Source: Zygnema cylindricum (Eukaryota; Streptophyta; Zygnematophyceae; Zygnematales; Zygnemataceae). Taken from it: a stretch of DNA of 62,000 nucleotides. The position numbers were made by a program, and so were the translations under genes. Every line of letters starts with the position of its first letter. The stretch's first letter is position 1. The stretch spans positions 102,455 to 164,454 of the forward strand of contig JBBHKE010001484.1 in NCBI GenBank assembly GCA_037447655.1, read 5' to 3'. The notes beneath the pieces are model-generated. The model was not told the DNA's origin, did not search any database, and saw nothing but the letters and a program-made list of their open reading frames with translations. Below, piece by piece: positions 43,901 through 54,250 of this stretch.

Positions 43901-44680
43901 GTAGTTAAAGGGAAAGAGAGAGCCGTTGGACGGAAAGAGAGAGCGGTTGGACGGATATAGAGAGCGATTGGACGAAATTGGGAAGCAATTGGAGGAAAAG
44001 AGAGAGCATTTGGACGATGCAGAGAGCGTTTGGACGAACAAGAGAGCGTTTGGAGGAAAGCAAAGAGCGTTTGGAAGAAAGCGAAGAGCGATTGGAGAAA
44101 GCGGTTGGACGAAATGGAGAGCGATTGGAATAAAAAGAGAGCAATTGGACGAAAAGAGAGAGCGATTGGATGAAATGAGAGAGCCGCTGGACAAAATGAG
44201 AGAGTGGTTGGACAAAATGAGAGAGTGATTGGATGAAATGAGAGAGGGGTTGGACGAATATAGAGAGAGATTGGACGAGAACAAAGAGCACGATTGGACA
44301 AAAACAGAGAGAGCACAATTGGACAAAAACAGACAGTGCAGTTGGACGGAAAAAAAGAGCGCGATGATTAGACGAAAAGAGAGCGTGATTGGACAAAAAA
44401 AGCGTGATTGGACGAAAGAGAGCGCGATTGGACAAAAAGAGTGTGATTTGACCGAAATTGAGAGCGATTGGACGGAAAGAGAGAGTGATTGAACGAAAAG
44501 AGAGAGCGATTGGACGAAAAGAGAGAGCGATTGGATGAAAAAAAAGAGCGATTGGACGAAAAGAGAGAGCGATTGGACCAAAAGAGAGAGCGATTTGACG
44601 AAAAGAGAGAGCCATTCGACAAAAAGAGCGATTCGACGAAAGAGAGAGCGATTCGACAAATGGTTATAAGCAAGGATTAA
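43632..44680 (+). repeat. 21-bp tandem repeat coding for a charged heptad
   Basis: Units near GAGAGAGCGATTGGACGAAAA run from about 43720 to 44665. On the plus strand most units read RERLDEK, a 7-residue coiled-coil-like repeat. One frame stays open from 43632 to 44492 apart from TAG at 43902 and TGA at 44226, then shifts. It could be a decayed coiled-coil gene or only a minisatellite whose unit happens to be a multiple of three. Confidence 0.75.
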
Positions 44681-44735
44681 GCTTGCGACCATTGGGTTAA
44701 AAGCCCAATGCTCTACGAACTAAGCTAGACACCTC
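44661..44735 (-). pseudogene. tRNA-Lys(TTT)-like relic
   Basis: The minus strand reads TCTAGCTTAGTTCGTAGAGC (D arm), an anticodon arm TTGGGCTTTTAACCCAA with TTT, and a weak T arm before TTATAACCA. The acceptor halves GAGGTGT and CTTATA do not pair, so this is a pseudo-tRNA or the head of a tRNA-derived SINE. Confidence 0.6.
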
Positions 44736-44939
44736 TATTAATCAACGTAGAGTGTACTACTGCATTATAATGAGTTGGTTCATCATGGCCACTCTGTTGG
44801 GTAGCGCCTCGGTAATGGAAGTTGGCCTCCGAAACTTGTTATGATCCGACCTGTGGAGAGGCTTCCCCAAAACTTCCCTCCCTTTCACTCTACCCAACCA
44901 TCTCTAGAGCACCAATGGAAGCAGTCGGGTTAAGATTTT

Positions 44940-45385
44940 AGTAGTGTTGTTCATGTTGCTAATGTTATTATAGTTATTGATATTGTTAATCTTATTAATG
45001 TTCTTAACGCTCTTATTGATTTTAATGCAGGTGATGTTCTCAATGTCGTTAATGTTATAAATGCTCTTATAGCTCTTTATATTGTTAATGTTCTTAATGT
45101 TGTTAAGGTTCTTAATGCTATTTATGTCATTAATGCGCTTCATGTTGTTACCGTTCCTAATGTTACTAATGTTCGTGAAGTTGTTAATGTTATTGAACAG
45201 ATTAATGTTACTAATTCTTTTAATGTTCTTAGTATTATTAACCTTAATGTTACTAATCCTCGTAATGTTACTAATTCTCTTAATGTTATTAATTTTCTGG
45301 AATATTAGAAATTTTCTAATGTTGCTAAATCTTTCAACGTTATTAATTCTTTTAATGTTATTAGTTCTCTTAATGGTACTAATAG
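44940..45385. repeat. TTAATGTT-type degenerate repeat
   Basis: Irregular 9- to 12-bp units such as TTAATGTTATTAATGTTC. 44740-44939 between this and the tRNA relic holds no gene. Confidence 0.85.
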
Positions 45386-45689
45386 TCAGCAACAATAAAC
45401 ACAACAATGGGGCACCATTTTCCGAATGTCCTAATGACTTCTCATGACCCGGGCATCCCCTTCCACTCCATGGCCACGGTATAGGAGTAACGCCAAACCC
45501 TCCCCAAACCATATTTAGAGTACTCAAAACATGATCATAAAAGGGGCCGATATACATCCCCTCGCTCCCTCCATACCTTCCCCTCCCCCCCCCGGAGCAA
45601 CCCAAGAATCAATTTGTTTTTAACACTAGTATGGGACCCAAAGCCACCAAAACATTAACGCTAATAAACACATAATTGTACACACATTC

Positions 45690-46440
45690 CCATTTCAGAT
45701 TTGAATTCCAATTCAAAATCAAATTCCAATCGATATTGAAATTCCAATACAAATTCGAATTCAAATTCAAATATACACGCGAATACAAATACAAATTCAA
45801 ATACAAATACAAATACAAATACAAATACAAATTCAAAATCAAATTTAAATTCAAATTCAAGTTCAAATTCATATTAGTGCTCGGATTCAAATACGAACTC
45901 AAATCCAAAATTAAAAACAATTCAATTTCAAATTCAGATTCAAATACAATTTCAGATTCAAATTCAGATTCAGATTCAGATTAAAATTAGAATTGATATT
46001 AAAATTAAAATTCGAATTCGAATTCAAATTCAATTACAGATTCAAATTCAGATTCAAATTAAATTAGAATTGATATTCAAATTAAAATTCAAATACAAAT
46101 TCAAATTCAGGTAAAAAATTCAAATTCGAATTCAAATCCAAATACAAATTCAAATTCAAATAAAAAATTCACATTCAAATTGCAGTTCAAATTCAAATTA
46201 AAAACTAAAATCAAATCAATTTCAAATTCAAATTTGAATTCAAATTCGAATTCATTTCAATTTCAGAGTCAAATTCAAATTTGAATTCAAATTCAAACTT
46301 ACATTCAAATTCAAACTTTTTATTCAAATGCAAGTTCAAATTACAATCTAAGCTTAAAACGCAATTCAAATTCCAATTCACATTCAGATTTAATCAAATC
46401 CAAATCCAGATTCAGTTTATAATTCAAATTCACAAGCAAG
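45690..46440. repeat. CAAATT hexanucleotide repeat
   Basis: About 120 degenerate AAATTC and AAATAC units over 750 bp. 46441-46899 is AT-rich and without a gene. Confidence 0.9.
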
Positions 46441-46909
46441 TTATTTGATTTTTTTTGAAAATGCAACTTTTATTTTTTAATATGCATTTTCTTAACATGA
46501 AATTTTCCTAATACAACAGTATTTAGAATTGACAACGTCTATGTTTTGCAGAAAAGGCCAAAAAAATATAAACAAAACACTGAGATACTTGCGGGAAACT
46601 GAAAAGCATCCACCACCCACCCCCCCCAAAAAAAAATAAAAAAAAATTAAAGAAATAAACCCGACACACTATTTCTGTACCACTATGCAAAAATGAGGGC
46701 ATCACCAATTGTCACGTTTCCACTCAAACGACATAAAAAGAAAGGGAAAAAAAAAAAAACATCGACAAGTGCATTTTATGAAAATAAAAGAGTATTTTTC
46801 AAAAACATGTAAAAATTACAAGTATGCGAGATTTAGAAACATACTTTTTTAAGTCAGGTAAAGAAAGATAACACTTTCCAATAAAAGACCGAGCCTCATC
46901 TTCTCTACA

Positions 46910-47310
46910 CAAGTCCACTCTCCCTCTCCTCTCCTCTTCCCTCTCTCCCTCTCCTCATCCCCCTCTCCCTCTTTCCCCTCTCCCTCTTCCCCTCTTCCCC
47001 TCTCCCTCTTCCCCTCTCCCTGTCCCTCACTCACTCTCCTCCAGTTTCCATAACCATACAAACTAGAGAAAAAAAATAAAAGAAATCAACCATTCAACGC
47101 TAAATAGCAACAAAAGAAAAATCTCGCTCTAAAGGAAGGGGGGACGGGAAGGGAGGAGGTGGAGAAAGAGGGGGAGAAGTAGAGGGAGAGGGAAAAGGAG
47201 ATAGTGGAGGTGGAGGGAAAGAGGGGGAGAGGGAGGAGGAGAGCGATAGGGGGAGAGGGAGAGGGATAAGGAGAGAGGGAGAGGGAGGGGAGAGGGAGAG
47301 GGAGTAGCAA
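46910..47310. repeat. CT-rich then GA-rich low-complexity pair
   Basis: The plus strand is CCCTCTCC-rich at 46915-47035 and GGGAGAGG-rich at 47130-47310, so the two could pair as an imperfect inverted repeat. 47311-47713 holds no gene apart from the 3' flank of the F-box gene. Confidence 0.8.
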
Positions 47311-47713
47311 AGGAGACGAAAAATCTTGTTAAAATCCGGTACGTGACATGTGCACCATCGTACATGTTTATTAAAAAAAAAAAGAGGCGATAATTATGCA
47401 ACATCTATTAAAGTATCAATCACTTTTTAAAAACAAAAGAAAACAAATACCCCACAAACTCTTTATATTGATAGCTCAAACAATAACTGTACTCTTTGTC
47501 ATTCATCCTAAAACAAGGGTTAAAACCCTAAAGAAACAAACAAACAAAGGCTCTATGGTAAGAAATCGGAAAAAACTTTATAAACTTGATACTTCTCTCT
47601 GTGTAAAAACGGTTAAAATTCTAAAACAGCAAACAAATTCTCTACACTAAGAATGTACTCTTGATTATTCACCCTAAAACAACAGTTTTATCTCTTAAAG
47701 AGACTACTATTCT

Positions 47714-48913
47714 CTATACATCCCAAGGGCTTCTGAACGTAATATTTGGATACGAGCTCTTCAACATTTTGTACCGAGCTTGAAAGACAATCTTTTGATT
47801 TTCATCAAGTGGTAAAAACCCCTTAGTGAAACGAAGTTCTTTGAATTCCGGACAATTCGCAAGCCTTTCAACCAACTCCACGGGTAGGCCGAGGCTGAAG
47901 TTAAAATCATAGATGGACTTTGAAATCCATACAACCGGAAACGGTAACTTTCCTTCACGTTCATATAAATAAACAAGTTCGTGATCAGGAATCGACATGC
48001 TTTTCACGCTTTTGCACGTTATCATAATATCAAAAGTTGGACATCGTGACTTCTGTCGAATAGAAGACAGTGAATAGTCCTCCTTTTGGACCTCATATTC
48101 CATTCTAATATCATCGGCTACATCGTATCCACCGTCGTCAATGTGTTGTAGAGAGCTCAAACTCTCCACTTCCGTTGAAAAATTCCTCGCCCTTAAGTGA
48201 AGGTCAACAACCCACATGATGTCCAAGTTTAAACTTGTAATATTTGGACAGTCGATTATAATGAAACAAGAAGCACTTCTCACGCTAAGAACACGAACAT
48301 TTGGATGAAAGACCTTACAAGGATCAACGTGGAAGGGATGCAACGCCAAAGAGACGAGTTTGGGAAAGAGTGGCAAGAAAGAAACCAAGACATTCTCTTG
48401 ATATTCATAAATATCATTCTCTAGTGCCAAATTAAGTTTCTTAATACTCTCGAACTCCTGAAAATCGGTCCATATATCGTGCTCGATAAGGTATTCGGAA
48501 TCCAAGTCCTCCAAAACCGGAAACTCGTATAATATTCTCACATGATCCAGTTCCAATTTAGGGATATCCAAAGAAGTCAACGTTTTTCTGACAATCGTCG
48601 ACCAATGAAATAGAGTAGAAGGCGAAACGTAAACGCTTGATGTGACTTTTGTCACATTTGGTACCAAATGGACGAAGCGTGACATACGTAACTCAGTGTG
48701 ATGGATGTCTGCGTCGTTCTCAGTTTCTTTTGCAACACTATAATCGATATACAAATTTGAAACGGATCTCCCCGGAGGTTGAAACGTTTTGCAGACACAG
48801 GCCAAAAGGGCGAGTTTCCGAGCCTCGCCTGAAGAAGCCTTACTAAGGATCATATCTAGGAGAAAGTCGGGAAGATTTAGAAGGGATGACTCGGGTTTTT
48901 TAGCCATGGCCAT
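47714..48913 (-). CDS. F-box/LRR-like protein, single exon
   Basis: Complete 399-codon reading, MAMAKKPESSLLNLPDFLLD, with an F-box at about residues 10-46 (LPDFLLDMILSKASSGEARK, then LALLACVCKTFQ). F-boxes bind Skp1 in SCF ubiquitin ligases. The rest is Leu-spaced (LTSLDIPKLELDHVRIL, KKLNLALENDIYEY, LVSLALHPFHVDP, NVRVLSVRSASCF, ITSLNLDIMWVVDL) and looks like irregular leucine-rich repeats that would bind a target. There is no intron and no frame damage, in contrast to the surrounding repeats. The target is unknown. Alternative: an FBD-type F-box pseudogene relative, less likely because the frame is intact. Confidence 0.8.
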   Translation of the reverse strand: MAMAKKPESSLLNLPDFLLDMILSKASSGEARKLALLACVCKTFQPPGRSVSNLYIDYSVAKETENDADIHHTELRMSRFVHLVPNVTKVTSSVYVSPSTLFHWSTIVRKTLTSLDIPKLELDHVRILYEFPVLEDLDSEYLIEHDIWTDFQEFESIKKLNLALENDIYEYQENVLVSFLPLFPKLVSLALHPFHVDPCKVFHPNVRVLSVRSASCFIIIDCPNITSLNLDIMWVVDLHLRARNFSTEVESLSSLQHIDDGGYDVADDIRMEYEVQKEDYSLSSIRQKSRCPTFDIMITCKSVKSMSIPDHELVYLYEREGKLPFPVVWISKSIYDFNFSLGLPVELVERLANCPEFKELRFTKGFLPLDENQKIVFQARYKMLKSSYPNITFRSPWDV

Positions 48914-49365
48914 GCTTGCTTTTAAAAGGCCACGTAAAAAAGGAAAAGAAAAGAAAGAACAAAATGAATGAATAGGTACAGAACAGATAAGAAAAAAAGG
49001 ACGGAAAATGTATGAACAGTGTGCGGAAATTTAATCAGAAGTATGATAAAGAAACTACAATACTGAAACCGAAACCCTAACCCTAAACGCAAAAGCTGTG
49101 AAAAACCTTAAATGAAAAGAGCAAAGAAAATGAAGAAAATGGACGAAAAGCTCCAAAAGGTATAGAACCCTAAAACCAATAAAATACAAAAAAAGAAAGA
49201 AAGAGCAAGTACGGAAAGTTGTGAAACGGTACGGAGAGTAATTAAAAATAAACTGTCTTAAAAAAGTACAACCCAAAAACCGTAACCCTAAAATGTAAAA
49301 GTTGCGGATTACCTAAAGGAAAAAAAAAGAAGAGGGAAAAGGTCAAAATGTCGAAAACCTTGGAG
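48914..49365. other. Upstream region of the F-box gene, no other gene seen
   Basis: A-rich sequence with isolated AACCCTAA boxes near 49075-49085 and 49280. No coding sequence is supported. Confidence 0.4.
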
Positions 49366-49580
49366 GGATAGGGAGAGAAAGGGAAGGATAAGGAAGGAAA
49401 GGGAGGGAAAGGGAGGGAAATTGGAAGAAAGGGAGGGAAAGGGAGGGAAATTGGAAAGAAAGGGAGGGAAAGGGAAGGAAAGGGAAGGAAAGGGAGGGAA
49501 AGGGAGGGAAATTGGAGGAAAGGGAGGGAAAGGGAGGGAAATTGGAGGAAAGGGAGGGAAAGGAGGGAAAGGGGAGGAAA
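49366..49580. repeat. GGGAGGGAAA tandem repeat
   Basis: About 20 units of 10-11 bp (AAAGGGAGGG, with AAATTGGAGG variants). Confidence 0.9.
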
Positions 49581-49949
49581 CGTGCCTTCTGAATTTGTAA
49601 TTTATGATGACTGAACATATTATATTTTCACCTAAAAAAAAAAAAAAAACCTTAGCATCGACTACTCGGATGCCTCAAAAGAGAAAAGAAAAAAGAAAAA
49701 GAAAAAATCTCTCCTTGAAATAGAATTAAAATTGTCTGCAATAAAATAAACGACAAGGAAATTGGAGAATGTAAAAATAAAACCACAATATAAACTCTTT
49801 GTTTCTCGTTTAAAACATTTTAAAAATTTTTCTTTTCTTTTACATTTTTGGGTTTCAGTTTGTCAAGCTATAAATCAGATTATAAAAACACTTTAATAAA
49901 AAAAAAAAAAAAAAGTGAAGAGCCACATACTCTATTAATTGTAAGCTCA

Positions 49950-51030
49950 CCATCCCCTTAAAAACCATTAGCCACCCTTAAATAACCAGAAATAACCCTA
50001 AAAATCCCCTAAAAAACTACGAGGTAACCCTATAAAAACCTTAAAAACCCTGAAATAACTCCGAAAAAAAACCCTTAAAAACCTCAATTAACCCTGACAT
50101 AACCCAGAAATCTGCGAAATAACCTTGAAAATGCCCCAAAAAACTCTCAAAACATCTAAAAAACTCTGAATAACCCTAAGAAGTCCCTAAAAAACTCTGA
50201 AATAACCCTACAAAACCCTCCAAAACACTCCAAAACCCTAAAATAACCCAAAGAAAACCCTCAAAAACACTGAAATAACCCTACAAAAACTCTCAAAAGC
50301 TCTAAAATAGCCCTGAAATAACCCTCAGAAAACCCTAAAACACTCAGAAATGACCACTGAAATATTATTATTAATCATAACAAGAGTGACAATGTTCTCT
50401 AAATATAATGAAATATAATCCTCTTAAAAATAGGAGATGAAATAAAATAAATGAGTTGATACGATTCCTAAAAAACCCAAAACCTAACTTTCAAAAATTC
50501 CCTCGAGGAGCCGTAGAGAAAAATGAATACAAAAACTTGAAAAAAAAAAACATGTCCTGTTGAACTTATTTAGGAAAAATTACAAACAGTATATAAAAAC
50601 AAATACGTTAATTAGTGAGCTACTATTTTCACACCTGTACTATATATTGGTCTAAAAAAACCCTAAAAGATCTGAACTCTAAAAAAACCCTAAAAACCCA
50701 AAAACAACTGTCAAAAACGCTGAGATAACCCTCAAAAAACCCTTGAGAAACACCAAAATAACACTATAAAACCCTCAAAAACACTAAAATAACCCACAAA
50801 ACCCCAAGAAACTAAGAAAAAACCCTAAGGAACCAAAAAAAACTCTGAAATTACCCTTACAAAACCTAAGAAGCAAGCCAATAAAAAACCCTAAAAACAT
50901 GGAGAAAGCCCTTAAAAAAACCTAAAAAAGCCTGAACCCCATTAAAACCCTAAAATACCCCTTCAAACCCTAAAAATCCTTGAAAAACCCAAAAAAATAC
51001 TCTAAAACAGCCTGAAATAACCCTAAACCA
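49950..51030. repeat. Degenerate AACCCTAAAA (telobox-like) tracts
   Basis: Two blocks (about 49970-50350 and 50655-51030) of AAACCCTAAAA and AAATAACCCT variants on the plus strand, next to the last CG-1 exon. The units vary too much for a telomere. They may be intron, 3' flank or ancient interstitial telomeric sequence. 49581-49949 holds no gene. Confidence 0.75.
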
Positions 51031-51157
51031 ATCTTTTTCACAGTATGAGCGATAATGTTTTTTAATTATTGTGCATTATAAATCTCTTATAAGAAAAGGA
51101 TTAATTTTTACAAAAAAAAAAAAAAAAAAAAAATTAAAATATAAATCGATTGTGTAC

Positions 51158-51212
51158 CGTAGTTTTGATGTATTGGACCAAAACAAGATCGTTGTTTTTA
51201 TGACCCTCGTTT
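51158..51212 (-). CDS. CG-1 domain protein, exon 7 (end of CG-1)
   Basis: A 55-nt exon after TTTTGCAG: RNEGHKNNDLVLVQYIKTT, matching the IVLVHYRE end of CG-1 domains. It finishes in phase 0 at a possible donor ACG^GTACAC. If that is not used, the frame ends a few codons on at a TAA (51134-51136), which would give a stand-alone CG-1 protein of about 255 residues. Confidence 0.75.
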
Positions 51213-51445
51213 CTGCAAAACGACAAAAAAATGTTAGTTTTTATATCAGACAAAAGAATAATAGTGATGAAACTAAAATACTAGGAAAAAAAAAAGACAT
51301 CACCAAATTTTAAACGTGGCCTAAAATCTCTTATAACAGAAGGCCATTTGGTTTGAAAATAAATAAATAAATAGATAATGGCTTCTTTATTCAACATTTT
51401 GTTTTTTTTTTTAAGTATGTTTTAATCATAATTTTTTTCACTTAC

Positions 51446-51531
51446 CGAACCAAATAATATATTTGTCGTTGAAATTCGTTGTCTTCTTCCCTGCGAGCGT
51501 AATAACAAGAGACGGCCCCCTTTCCATCGAT
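51446..51531 (-). CDS. CG-1 domain protein, exon 6
   Basis: An 86-nt exon between GGGCAG and CG^GTAAG: IDGKGAVSCYYARREEDNEF then QRQIYYLV. It corresponds to the CG-1 segment with the CYYAHGEDNxxFQRR core. Confidence 0.85.
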
Positions 51532-51857
51532 CTGCCCGGTAAAAAAAAATAAAAAAATAAAAAATCAAGTGAAGTCACCTGATTACTGGACAAAACACTA
51601 AAATTTTCCCATAAAAAATGCAAGTTTATTACAAAATTGTGTATAGATGCACAAATGCAATGTGTGTATGCATTTGTTTATAAATTTATTATTAGTGTTT
51701 TTGAACTCAATTACCATTCTTTTGAAATCCCGTTCTTCGAAACTTTTCGTGAACGAAAAACATGAAAAAATAAAATAAAAATAAATAACCGCAATAAGAA
51801 CCTCGATCCACGAAAAGTAATCTCTTTTATTTATTTATTTATTTATAGCTAGATTAC

Positions 51858-51976
51858 CTTGAGATCGACATGGGTTTCATTTACCGTATTTCCACCATTT
51901 TGTTTTTTTTTCCAATTATGATCGTCATTTCGATAACATTGAGTTTTTTTTTTGTTAAACAAAAACATCGTTCCAC
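51858..51976 (-). CDS. CG-1 domain protein, exon 5 (CG-1 core)
   Basis: A 119-nt exon between GAGCAG and AAG^GTAATC: GTMFLFNKKKTQCYRNDDHN, WKKKQNGGNTVNETHVDLK. It matches the most conserved CG-1 stretch (SGSLFLFDRK, FRKDGHNWRKKKDGKTVxExH) almost position by position, including HNWKKK. CG-1 is the DNA-binding domain of CAMTA transcription factors and recognises CGCG-type sites. Confidence 0.88.
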
Positions 51977-52408
51977 CTGCTCAAACAAGAAAAGAACAAA
52001 AGAAAAAAAGAGGTGTGAAAAACATAAACCCATTGTTTTTGAAAAAGAGGTGCCTTTGTTATTTAAAATACAACAAGAAAAAATCATGTTATGCTTTTGA
52101 GCAATGATTGTGTATTTAGGAAAAAAAAAATTCAGGTAACAAACTTTCCGATAAATAAATAAATAACAACAGCAACAATAATAACAACAACAATAATAAT
52201 AAGTATAAGAATAAGAACTAGAATGATAATTGATTGTTTTGATATATGTATATATATACATATATATATGTATATATATACATATATATATATGTATATA
52301 TATACATATATATATATGTATGTATATATAAATGTATATATGTATGTGTATATATATGTATATTAGTAAAGTATATATGTTTATGGATTTCTGGAAAAAA
52401 AAACTTAC

Positions 52409-52540
52409 TTTTTGGTTTACTGGGTGCCCGTTCCGTCAATGGAAAATCCTTTTCCTCGAAAGTCGTAAGAAAATCGAAAATTTCCTGCCCATTTAACAAT
52501 CTCGATCTCGCTAATTCTTGCAAATTAATAACATTATTAT
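52409..52540 (-). CDS. CG-1 domain protein, exon 4 (start of CG-1)
   Basis: NNNVINLQELARSRLLNGQE, then IFDFLTTFEEKDFPLTERAP and SKPK, with donor A^GTAAG. It matches the CG-1 opening (EAxxRWLxPxEIxxIL, then Pro-rich). The acceptor at CCGAAG keeps the frame; a second AG further upstream would not. Confidence 0.78.
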
Positions 52541-52750
52541 CTTCGGGGGAAGGAGGAGGATGCTGAGAAGTGAGGGAGCGAATGAAAAAGGGAAGGGAGG
52601 GCAGGGGGAGTTAGGGGAAAAATTACCTGCAAAACCAGACATGACAGGAAGGAAAGTTTTGCGTTATTTCTTTTTTTTGGTTTCGAATGGGGAAAATAGA
52701 ATTTAAAGAGTGAAATCATAATAAGATCGATGTTTTTGAGAGAAACTTAC

Positions 52751-52888
52751 TTTCCACAATTTGTGATTGGTTTTCTGGAACTTGAAAAAATGTTCCTTTG
52801 CCGTATTTCCGCGAATATAAATATTCCAATTGTCGATTCACTTTTAGAATTTCTTCTTCTTCTACATTGTCATTCGCAAATGCTTTAC
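52751..52888 (-). CDS. CG-1 domain protein, exon 3
   Basis: A 138-nt exon between TTTTTCAG and AAA^GTAAG: KAFANDNVEEEEILKVNRQL, then YSRKYGKGTFFQVPENQSQ. It has no recognised domain. The phase fits exons 2 and 4 exactly. Confidence 0.7.
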
Positions 52889-53190
52889 CTGAAAAACCAG
52901 AGATAAAATTTTATAAAATTTGATTTGATTTAAATTATTATTATTATTATTTACTTATTTTTGACTTAAATAAAATTTTAAATTAATTCAATAAAAGATT
53001 AAGTGCCTTTTTTTTTGGTGTTTTTTTCCAAAGAAACAAGCTAAAGGAGAACAAAAGTAAAAGGAAAAGAAAAAAAATGGAGTCATGAACTACAGACAAA
53101 CAAATCACATTATTTTTTTCTAAAATGTGTTTCAGAAAATTCTGTTTTAAAAAAAAAAGATACAAAAAATCACAAATGGGAAACTCTTAC

Positions 53191-53262
53191 CCACCGTAAA
53201 CAAATATAATAACAAAAACATTAAAATTATCATTGTCGACGTCATTTTCAAAACTATTAATT
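53191..53262 (-). CDS. CG-1 domain protein, exon 2 (hydrophobic)
   Basis: A 72-nt exon between AATTCAG and GG^GTAAG: KLIVLKMTSTMIILMFLLLY then LFTV. This is a strongly hydrophobic segment that could be a membrane anchor, or, if translation began at its internal Met, a signal peptide. It is unexpected in front of a nuclear DNA-binding domain, so the joining of exons 1 and 2 to the CG-1 exons needs transcript proof. Confidence 0.5.
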
Positions 53263-53510
53263 CTGAATTAAACAAAACAAAAGCACTCGTCAAATTATGG
53301 TTGATTTCCTCTAATTTAAAAAAAAAACAAAACTTGGGCATGATGATTTTTAACAAAAACAGAAAAGACATATTTAGGGTTATTTTAGGGTTATTTTTGT
53401 TGGAGGAATGTCCACTTCGGACTCCACACGTGTGTATCGCAGTAAATGCTGGTCTGCCAGTGCGCCGTTCATTGCACTAAATTGGGTTTCGGGCGCTTGT
53501 ATGCACAATC

Positions 53511-53583
53511 GGCCGGGTAGCTCAGTTGGTAGAGCTTGTGTATGTCTAACACAAAGTCCCGGGTTCGATCCCCGGCTTGGCCA
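53511..53583 (+). tRNA. tRNA, anticodon GTC by position (Asp), unusual loop
   Basis: A 73-nt cloverleaf: acceptor GGCCGGG pairs with CTTGGCC (two G-U), D arm GCTCAGTTGGTAGAGC, anticodon stem TGTGT/ACACA with loop ATGTCTA, variable AAGTC, T arm CCGGGTTCGATCCCCGG, discriminator A. A and B boxes are good. The loop places GTC at 34-36 but has A32 and T37, which is unusual, so the identity is uncertain. It lies antisense within intron 1 of the CG-1 gene. Confidence 0.82.
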
Positions 53584-53731
53584 TTTAACCAAAGTTTTCA
53601 CTTTGGCGCCCATGCCATATGCTAAATATCACCGATCCTCAACAATTTTAGGGTTTATAGCAGTTTTAGCAGTCTTTAATATTAGTTTTTATCTGGTTCC
53701 GGGTTTCCTATGGCATTTAATAAAAACTTAC

Positions 53732-53873
53732 TTTCAATAAATTTGTCGAGAATTTTGACTGGATTTTTGTCTCTGGGAAAAAGAATCTCCGGATTTTTTA
53801 TGAAAGCGATTAATTCATGAACCCTTACTTGAATAATTCCATTTCGAATTTCAGGTACTGTACGGGAAGCCAT
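53732..53873 (-). CDS. CG-1 domain protein, exon 1 (putative N-terminus)
   Basis: Starts MASRTVPEIRNGIIQVRVHE and ends PVKILDKFIE plus one base at donor AAA^GTAAG. The start is the first Met after a low-complexity CT-rich (transcript sense) region. No domain is recognised. The phase agrees with exon 2. Confidence 0.55.
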
Positions 53874-53879
53874 GAGCCA

Positions 53880-54250
53880 AAAAAAAAATGAGGGAGGCGG
53901 GGGAAGGGGGTGGGAGGGAGGGAGGGAAGAGTGAGGGAAGGAGCGAGGGAGGGAGGGAGGGAGGGATGAAAGGAGGGAGGACTGAGGGAAGGAGCGAGGG
54001 AAGGAGCGAGGGAGGGAGAGAGAGAGCAAGAGAGGGAGCGAGGGAGGGAGGAGGAGAGAAATGGGGAACGAGAGGGAGAAGGGAAATGAAAGGGAGTGGG
54101 AGAGAAGGGAACACCCTGGCACAGAAACACGTAACGAGGGGGAAATAGAGAAGGTGATAAGATGAGAAGGTGATAAGATAGAAAACAGCGAGGGAGAGAG
54201 AGAGAGGGGGAAAGAGAGGGAGAGAGATGAAGAGGGATAGAGATATTGGA
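53880..54250. repeat. GA-rich low-complexity block upstream of the CG-1 gene
   Basis: GGGAGGGAGGGA and GAGAGAG units on the plus strand. They are CT-rich in the transcript sense, like the block upstream of the GT47 gene. Confidence 0.88.

Noticed and set aside
45609-45984. Asn/Leu-rich and Lys/Tyr/Phe-rich readings
   Set aside because: Translation of the CAAATT repeat.
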